Source of the DNA: Piromyces finnis
Lineage: Eukaryota; Neocallimastigomycota; Neocallimastigomycetes; Neocallimastigales; Neocallimastigaceae
NCBI GenBank assembly: GCA_002104945.1
Contig: MCFH01000026.1
Span: 186,001-250,000 of the forward strand
DNA: 64,000 bases
Direction of reading: 5' to 3'
Positions within the stretch are counted from its first letter, which is position 1, and each line of letters opens with the position of its first letter. Positions 57,531 through 64,000 of the stretch are shown here, piece by piece. The position numbers and the translations under genes are program-made. The notes under the pieces are model-generated. The model searched no databases. It had not been told where the DNA came from and saw only the letters and a list, made by a program, of their open reading frames with translations.

Positions 57531-58863
57531 ATAAAACTTTATAAATAAAAATACTTGTAAAAATATACTAGGAGCGTATAGAGCTCATATACAGAGTTTC
57601 AGTGTATAATTAACTAGTTTCAGTTGGTTAGAAACTATAGCTGTTAATCACTGAAGTATTTGTAAAAGTAGGACGAGTGTGAATAGCACGCTTACTTGGG
57701 GGAAGGGATTGTTAGTGTGATAAAAAGCACGCAATACAGGACTCTCAAGTTGAATACTTTTGTGAACTCTGGCGAATAAGGAACTTTAGTCACCGAAGGC
57801 TAAAGGTTTGTCGTAAAGCGACATAAAAATATATAGTTTAAATTTATTTTGAGGTCTAGTATATCACCTCTAGTTAGTAGCTTTTGCCGGTTAATTAAAT
57901 TGTTGTAAGGCACTAAAAAGCGAAAAATAAATCCTGTAAATAAAGTTTTATATTTAATTATTTTTTTTTAAAAGAAAAAGAAATACATAAATTATAATTA
58001 TAAATTAATAATTATAATTTATAAATTAAAGATAAAAATTATTTAATAAAAATTATAAAATATAATCATCGGTCAAATAAAATTAAAAGTATTGTTATAA
58101 ATTTTAAATAATAAAAGCAATAATATTGAGTTGTCTTTTTAGTTAATTTTCAGCGAAAAATAACTTTTGTTTATCTTTTCGGTTAATTAATTACTAAGAT
58201 AATTAAAGTGTTTTATAGTAAGATAGTAAGTTAGTAAGAGTGCAGTTTTATCACATATCGTGGGGGAGTAGAGCGCTAACTAATAAGTAAATATTACACC
58301 ACTTAATATTTATGACGGTTAGTTAGTGGAGGTCGAAAGGCACGGTGACGAAACTGTCGGGTACTCTGAAGGTACTATAATAACATAATCAATATTATTT
58401 TCTGCTTTATAATAAAGAAATAAAAATAAACATCCTACTCTAAATTAAATATTTTTTTTTAACAATACTAATATAAATAACTTAATATAAATAAAATATA
58501 TTCTTAACATTTTCTCAAAAAAAAATAAAATCTTCTTAATTACAATAAAACTAAAGCAAGTGTCTACAAGTAACAACCGATTACTCCTTTTATATTACAT
58601 TATATAAACGTTATATAAGATTATATTTTATTAATAACAGTAATAAATAAAATACCTGTAAATAAAATTATATTATTGTAAATAAAGACTATTGTAAATA
58701 AAAACATATTACTGTACTTATAACTAAATTATTGTAAATAAAGATTGTTGTAAATAAAAACATATTATTGTTCTTATAACTAAATTATTGAGAATAAATA
58801 AAAATTGAGTTTTTAAATAAAATATTAAAATAAAATTAAATAAAATAAAAATAATAAGTAATA
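57190..58863 (+). other. Leader of element I
   Basis: 1.67 kb between L and gag, making about 2 kb of leader without L. Two long poly-A tracts (57252-57293, 57495-57521). GC-richer patches near 57570-57860 and 58220-58390 (for example CGTGGGGGAGTAGAGCGCTA) look structured. It does not carry the A/D leader block. Confidence 0.55.
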
Positions 58864-59832
58864 ATGGATAATACTACTAAAGGTATTACCTTTAATAGAA
58901 TACCTATTTTGGGTTCAACAAAGGTTGAATTTGATGATTGGGAATTTTCTTTCAAACATTGGTGTAATTTATATAAGGTACCAGAACAAGAAAAGTTAGA
59001 ATACCTTATATCATTAACTACAGGTACAGCTAGAACAATTGTAGTTAATGCATTAAATAAAGAAACACCAGATGATTATAATACCATCATCAAAAACCTT
59101 AAAAGTCATTTTAAAGGTTCAGTACCAAAGAATTCTAGATTATTAGAATTGTCTACTATTACAATAAAGAAAAATGAAAGTGTATCTGAATTCAATATTA
59201 AATTTGACTCTTTAATAAATAAAACAAACTTAAAAATGTCAAATGAAATCATATTTTCCTACTATATTAATGCTTTTAGAAACCTTACTAAAACTTACGA
59301 AGCACTTTTAGAAGCTGAACCAAAAAGTTTAGAAGAAGCCAGAAACATTACTATTAAGAAAGAGAAAATTTTCAATATAGTTGAAGAAAATAGACCAAAA
59401 ATAAGAACTTCCATTAGTTCTAGAAGGTCTCCAAATGATAATAATGCTCAAAGAAATAATGATAGAGCATATTCAAATAATTTTAATAGTTATAACCGAA
59501 TGAATAACAATAACACTACTCAAAATAGTTTTAAAAATTATAATAATAGAAATTATACTAATAACTACAGAAATAATAATTATAATAGTAATATTCAAAA
59601 TAATAACTACAATAATGATAACAATAATTATTCAAGATTTAATAATATTAATCAAAACGTTGAGCAAAGAAGAAGTACCTTAAAATACCCACAAAATAAT
59701 GATGATGAGTTAAAAGAAATAACTCAAAAGCTTGCTGACCTAAAAATTAATGTTTGCTTAAATTGTAAAAGAATAGGTCATACTACGAATGATTGTCCAG
59801 AATTAGATGACGAATACAATCATTTAAACTAA
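58864..59832 (+). CDS. Gag of element I
   Basis: 322 aa. The N-terminal capsid-like part (KVEFDDWEFSFKHWCNLYKV and on) resembles the Gag core of Ty3-type elements. A long Asn/Tyr/Arg-rich linker (about residues 195-270) follows, then one zinc knuckle CLNCKRIGHTTNDC. The stop overlaps the frameshift site. The Asn-rich linker reflects AAT/AAC codon expansion in this AT-rich genome and is missing from gag of D. Confidence 0.92.
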   Translation: MDNTTKGITFNRIPILGSTKVEFDDWEFSFKHWCNLYKVPEQEKLEYLISLTTGTARTIVVNALNKETPDDYNTIIKNLKSHFKGSVPKNSRLLELSTITIKKNESVSEFNIKFDSLINKTNLKMSNEIIFSYYINAFRNLTKTYEALLEAEPKSLEEARNITIKKEKIFNIVEENRPKIRTSISSRRSPNDNNAQRNNDRAYSNNFNSYNRMNNNNTTQNSFKNYNNRNYTNNYRNNNYNSNIQNNNYNNDNNNYSRFNNINQNVEQRRSTLKYPQNNDDELKEITQKLADLKINVCLNCKRIGHTTNDCPELDDEYNHLN

Positions 59833-59872
59833 ATAATGGGAGTAAGCAATCTCCCATAAAAACTAAAATTGC
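59823..59872 (+). promoter_or_regulatory. -1 ribosomal frameshift signal of element I
   Basis: Slippery heptamer TTTAAAC (59823-59829), in gag frame as T TTA AAC. The gag stop follows at once. A 7-nt spacer leads to stem TGGGAG/CTCCCA (59837-59856), extended by one A-T pair. Loop bases GCAAT (59846-59850) can pair with ATTGC (59868-59872). Confidence 0.9.
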
Positions 59873-62800
59873 AAATAGTTCACAAAATACACAAGAAGCA
59901 CAAATAAATTCTAATATCTCTAATGAAAATAATTATTCTATTAATGCGGCTCAAAAGAAGAAAATAAATGTTAAAACATTAGATAAAAATAAAATATCAC
60001 CAAATAATAAAAGTATTGTCAAGCCCTCAATACTTAACCAACCTAACATTAGGAATTTAAAACAACAAAAGAAGGCTATTAGAGATACTCGTAGAAGAAA
60101 AATTAGTGAAGATAAAGATGAAGTTATGGAAGAAACCCCAAATGAAGAAATAGAAATAGAAAGTGAAGAAGAACAAAATAATACAAATGAAATACCTTTA
60201 GAAGAAGTTACTAATACAAAAGAACATATCCAACCTATTGAAATTAATAACTCTAATGATTCTACCAATGAAGAAACTTTTAAAAATAATAATGAAACAA
60301 GTGATGTAAAAGTAAAGAAAAATTCTGTCAAAACCAAAGTAACCACAAAAAGAAATATGACAGAAATACAAATGTTAAAAACCAAAGATAAATTTAGTAT
60401 AATTAAAGAAGCAAATAATTTATATCCAAAAATAAGTCTTTCCCAATTACTTTCTGCTAGTCCATCACTTAGAAAAGAATTAGAACAAGGATGTAAACCT
60501 AAAGTTGAAAAAGTGATGTACTCCTTTAATAACTCTAATATTCCATTAATAATTGGTGATATAGATGGAAAATATTTAAAAATTCTTTATGATACTGGCG
60601 CAAATGTCAATATCATTACTACAAATGGTTTTAATAAACTATCAAATAAAAATATTGAAAAAAGTGATGAGGAACAAAATATAACTATTGCTAATGGTAC
60701 TACTGTTCCTACAAATGTTTTTACTACTCTAAAAATAAATATTAATAATTGTTGTACTATTTTAGAAAAATTTTATATTATTGAACAAAGTAATCCATAC
60801 TTTGATATAATTTTTGGAAGAGGTATTCAAAAGAAATACCGTTTATTTATTGACCCTGATGATGATTATATATACCAGAAAACTAAAAAAGGTTTAAAGA
60901 AAATTACAAACATTATCAATAGTAATGATAATGATGCTAATGATATTCCCTTAATGAATTCTATAATTATTTCAAAAGAAGAAAACCAAGAATTTCAATA
61001 TATGTTAAAAGAAATCTTAAATTCAACACCTGATAATATTAAATCAAAATTTGAACACATTATAAATAAATATAAAAATTGTATGGCTACATCAATGTCT
61101 CAATTAACTACTGCGGATTTAGAACCTCATTCTATAATTACTACTACTAATAAACCAATAAAATTAAAACCTTATAAATTATCTAAGGAACATGCTGATA
61201 TTTTAAAAAGTGAAATTCTTTCATTACTTGATAAAGGTTTAATTACTCCTTCTCACTCTCCATGGTCATTTCCAGTTTTACTTGTACAAAAGAAAAATGG
61301 TAAATGGAGAATGTGTATTGATTATAGAAGACTTAATGAAATTACTATTAAGGATTCTTATGCACTTCCTTTTATTGATGAATTAATCTCTTCTGTTAAT
61401 GGTGCAAAAATATTTTATGCTTTAGATTTATATTCTGGCTACCACCAAATTCCTATGAACCCAAATGATGTTGAGAAAACTGCTTTTACAACAAAATTTG
61501 GTAATTATAATTTTAAAGTAATGCCATTTGGTTTAACTAATGCTCCCGCTACTTTCCAGCGAGAAATGAATAGGATTCTCTTACCATTAATTGGTAAATG
61601 TCTTTTTGTTTATATTGATGATATTGTTGTTTATTCTAAATCACCAGAAGAACATCTTTATCATTTACAACAAGTTTTTGAAATATTATCTAAATATAAT
61701 CTTTCTCTTAATTTACAAAAATGTAAATTCTTTCAAGAAAAGGTAGAAGTACTAGGACATGTACTTACACCTAACGGATTAAAAACTGTTCCTTCTAAAG
61801 TTCAAAGTATTGCTTTATGGAATGCTCCAAGAAATGTTAATGAACTAAGATCATTCCTAGGTTTAGCTAGTTACTACCGCAAATTTATTCAAAATTTTTC
61901 TATTAGAGCAAGCTCTCTTTTTAATTTATTAAAGAAAGACCAAGAATATATTTGGTCACAAGAATGTAATAATGCTTTTGAAGATATCCGACAATGTCTA
62001 TTAAGTGATCCTATTTTAAGTTATCCTGATTTTAATAAAGAATTTATTATTCGTACTGATGCATCAACTAATGGCATTGGTGCTGTACTCTTACAGGTGG
62101 AGGGGGACAAATTGGAACATCCAATTTGTTGTATTAGTCGTACTTTATCTACTTCAGAAAAGAATTATTCTGTTACTGACCTTGAAGGATTAGCTATTTA
62201 TTATGCAATTCTACAATTTCGTCAATATATTATAAGTAATAAAAATCCTACCATATTAATTACTGATCATAAACCATTACTGGGATTTTATAAAAAGAAT
62301 ATTCCATCAAAAGGTAGACATGCAAGATGGATTGAAGAATTTAATAAATATAAAATTGAATTAAAATATGATAAAGGAAAGAAAAATGTTTTTGCTGATG
62401 CCCTTTCAAGATTACCTTCTAAAAATTCTGATGAAATAGTAAATTGTGCTTATGCAATTTTGTCTGATTTTAATCCAAGAGATTTAGACCTACCTGAAGG
62501 AATAAAAAAATATTTTACTAAAAATTATCAAGTTGTTGATAATACTCTTTATTATAAAAAAGATGAATTATATCTTAAAGTTATTTACAAAGATGAAGAT
62601 AAAAAAGATATTATTAGTCGTGCTCATTCTGTTGGTCATGAAGGTGCTGAAAAGACCACAAATAGAATTTTAAAATCTTATTATTGGCCTGGTATTTGGA
62701 ATGATGTTAGAATGTGGGTAAAGTCCTGTAGAAAATGTCAACTTTGTAGACCTAAGCCTTTACCTAAAAATACTGAAGATAATATAACCCCAATTGAACA

Positions 62801-63674
62801 ACCATTTACTAGAGTCGGATTAGATATAGTTGGCCCATTACCACTTACTAAACATGGAAATTCTTATATTATTACCCTTGTTGATTATTTTACTAAATGG
62901 GTTGAAGCTAAAGCAATTCCAAATATGAAATCAGAAGAAGTAATAAAATTTTTAATAGAAGTAATAACAAGACATGGTCCACCAGAAATAATTGTTACTG
63001 ATAATGGAAGTTCATTTATTTCTGATATTACTAAAATGATGATTGATTTATATGGATCATGGGTTCATTTTGTTTCTCCTCATCACCTACAATCTAATGG
63101 TATGATTGAGAATAGAAACAAAGAAATAGGAAAAACTTTAAGACTCTTAATTGAAAATGAATCTGAATGGGATGAATATCTACCATCTGCATTATGGTCA
63201 CTTAGAACTACCAAAAATTCAAAAACAAAGTTTAGTAGTTTCGAATTATTATATGGTAGAAGAGACACATGGCCATTAGAAATAATGTTTCCCGATATTT
63301 ATAAAGATCCTAATGAAACAGAAGAAGAATATATTTTTAGAAGATTTTTAAGGCATCAAAATTGGGTAAAACAAGCTACTGAATATTCTAATCATGCTAA
63401 TCAATATTGGGAACATAGAATAGGTTTATCCAAAGCTTTAAAGAAGACTTATAAACCGGGTGATTATGTTATGATAAGATTAATAGGAAGAAGTAAATTA
63501 AATCCTTATTTTTATGGTCCTTATAAAGTTGTTAATAAACAAAAATTTAATACTGTTGTACTTGAAGATCCACATACAGGAAAACTACTTGATAGAAATG
63601 TACATATTAAAAATATTTTTCCTTACGTTCTACCAGAACAAAATTTAACTTCAAGGGACGAAGTTAATTCTTAA
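59823..63674 (+). CDS. Pol of element I, made by -1 frameshift
   Basis: The -1 frame is open from 59811. The first ATG, at 60126, is unlikely to be the natural start. Counting from that ATG: charged N-terminal extension; protease LYDTGANVN (about 154) with the normal Asp-Thr-Gly; RT with YALDLYSGYHQ and catalytic YIDD (about 495); RNase H with RTDAST and ITDHKPL; integrase HHCC finger (HSVGHEGAEK ... CRKCQ) and DDE residues in GLDIVGP, VTDNGSSF and MIENRNKE; no chromodomain. Related to D Pol along its length, for example the shared PSI-QPNIR segment before the protease. No stops or shifts, so the element may be functional apart from the Copia insertion in its leader. Confidence 0.95.
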   Translation, partial: FKLNNGSKQSPIKTKIANSSQNTQEAQINSNISNENNYSINAAQKKKINVKTLDKNKISPNNKSIVKPSILNQPNIRNLKQQKKAIRDTRRRKISEDKDEVMEETPNEEIEIESEEEQNNTNEIPLEEVTNTKEHIQPIEINNSNDSTNEETFKNNNETSDVKVKKNSVKTKVTTKRNMTEIQMLKTKDKFSIIKEANNLYPKISLSQLLSASPSLRKELEQGCKPKVEKVMYSFNNSNIPLIIGDIDGKYLKILYDTGANVNIITTNGFNKLSNKNIEKSDEEQNITIANGTTVPTNVFTTLKININNCCTILEKFYIIEQSNPYFDIIFGRGIQKKYRLFIDPDDDYIYQKTKKGLKKITNIINSNDNDANDIPLMNSIIISKEENQEFQYMLKEILNSTPDNIKSKFEHIINKYKNCMATSMSQLTTADLEPHSIITTTNKPIKLKPYKLSKEHADILKSEILSLLDKGLITPSHSPWSFPVLLVQKKNGKWRMCIDYRRLNEITIKDSYALPFIDELISSVNGAKIFYALDLYSGYHQIPMNPNDVEKTAFTTKFGNYNFKVMPFGLTNAPATFQREMNRILLPLIGKCLFVYIDDIVVYSKSPEEHLYHLQQVFEILSKYNLSLNLQKCKFFQEKVEVLGHVLTPNGLKTVPSKVQSIALWNAPRNVNELRSFLGLASYYRKFIQNFSIRASSLFNLLKKDQEYIWSQECNNAFEDIRQCLLSDPILSYPDFNKEFIIRTDASTNGIGAVLLQVEGDKLEHPICCISRTLSTSEKNYSVTDLEGLAIYYAILQFRQYIISNKNPTILITDHKPLLGFYKKNIPSKGRHARWIEEFNKYKIELKYDKGKKNVFADALSRLPSKNSDEIVNCAYAILSDFNPRDLDLPEGIKKYFTKNYQVVDNTLYYKKDELYLKVIYKDEDKKDIISRAHSVGHEGAEKTTNRILKSYYWPGIWNDVRMWVKSCRKCQLCRPKPLPKNTEDNITPIEQPFTRVGLDIVGPLPLTKHGNSYIITLVDYFTKWVEAKAIPNMKSEEVIKFLIEVITRHGPPEIIVTDNGSSFISDITKMMIDLYGSWVHFVSPHHLQSNGMIENRNKEIGKTLRLLIENESEWDEYLPSALWSLRTTKNSKTKFSSFELLYGRRDTWPLEIMFPDIYKDPNETEEEYIFRRFLRHQNWVKQATEYSNHANQYWEHRIGLSKALKKTYKPGDYVMIRLIGRSKLNPYFYGPYKVVNKQKFNTVVLEDPHTGKLLDRNVHIKNIFPYVLPEQNLTSRDEVNS

Positions 63675-63687
63675 AAGGCCGAGAAAC

Positions 63688-64000
63688 TGATAAATAATGA
63701 AATTAATAAATATAAAATTATTATTAAACCTGATTTTTAAGTTAACCCTAAAAGTAACTTAAAACAAGTTATAGTTTAATTAAGTACTTTACCAAAATTC
63801 TTAAATAAAATTAATCCTAAACACTGCATATATTTTGATTATTGAAAGAAAATAATAAACTTTAATTAATCGAGATCAAAATATATAACTCTTGTTAAAT
63901 TAATTGTTAAATTAAATATTTAATAACTTCGTTAGTAAATTACACTTTAAAAGTAAACAAATATAATAATTCATGTTATAAAATAATATAATTAAACACC
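63688..64000 (+). repeat. 3' LTR of element I, partial
   Basis: First 313 bp of the LTR, nearly identical to 51375-51687 (one difference noticed). Preceded by the purine-rich AAAAGGCCGAGAAAC. The window ends inside it. Confidence 0.88.

Larger units (their letters stand above)
51375..64000 (+). mobile_element. Element I: Ty3/gypsy element, 3' end cut by window
   Basis: 5' LTR 51375-52185, PBS 52187, leader split by Copia element L, gag 58864-59832, frameshift signal, pol to 63674, purine-rich GGCCGAGAAAC, then 313 bp of the 3' LTR to the window end. Sister type to D in gene order and frameshift, but with different LTRs and only moderate protein similarity. Before J inserted, its LTR began 15 bp upstream of the tRNA. 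Confidence 0.92.

Noticed and set aside
59811-60126. Independent start of pol at 60126
   Set aside because: The frame is open and conserved with D well upstream of that ATG and runs back to the slippery site.
1-64000. CRISPR arrays, operons, bacterial promoters or riboswitches
   Set aside because: Introns, LTR elements and eukaryotic tRNA and RPB2 features make these irrelevant; no such structure was seen.

Overview
The window is eukaryotic nuclear DNA that is extremely AT-rich, with long poly-A/poly-T runs, many short GT-AG introns, asparagine-rich coding simple repeats and a heavy load of LTR retrotransposons. The RPB2-type RNA polymerase II subunit (1210 aa over eight exons) reads as fungal. 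Together with the base composition and chromodomain Ty3 elements, this suggests an early-diverging fungus, most likely an anaerobic gut fungus (Neocallimastigomycota). A dictyostelid is less likely but not excluded.

Layout. 1-14,500 holds three host genes, all on the minus strand: a small secreted Cys-rich repeat protein, a leucine-rich-repeat (LRR) protein with one repeat per exon, and RPB2. 14,500-16,900 is intergenic with a decayed Copia gag. 16,900-45,650 is a nested Ty3/gypsy graveyard. Element B (minus, 19,173-39,417, TSD TTTAT) is inserted in an older LTR-like repeat (E). B was then hit in its chromodomain by a solo LTR (C, TSD CCCAG), and C received the intact element A (20,072-26,206, TSD ACACA). 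B was also hit in its 5' LTR by the intact element D (31,517-39,406, TSD GATT). A 1.68-kb insertion (F), a foreign-looking pol fragment (H) and an inverted F-type LTR follow. 46,266-51,371 holds an old yellow enzyme gene between two inverted tRNA-Trp genes, each with LTRs starting 15-16 bp upstream. 51,375 to the end is a third Ty3-type element (I), with a Copia-like element (L) nested in its leader. L carries a seryl-tRNA synthetase pseudogene.

Mechanisms visible in the sequence. (1) Elements A and B look like self-priming chromoviruses: the sequence after the 5' LTR is complementary to an 11-nt motif in the LTR, with a compensatory change between the two. (2) Elements D and I make Pol by a classic -1 frameshift: TTTAAAT or TTTAAAC, a 7-nt spacer, then a hairpin and a possible H-type pseudoknot whose second stem covaries. 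(3) The D/I/J LTR group inserts 14-16 bp upstream of tRNA genes, always with the 5' LTR end nearest the tRNA. (4) The LTRs of A and B contain a tRNA-like A-box/B-box module, and D is inserted into B's LTR at the spacing seen at real tRNA genes, as if that module acted as a decoy target.
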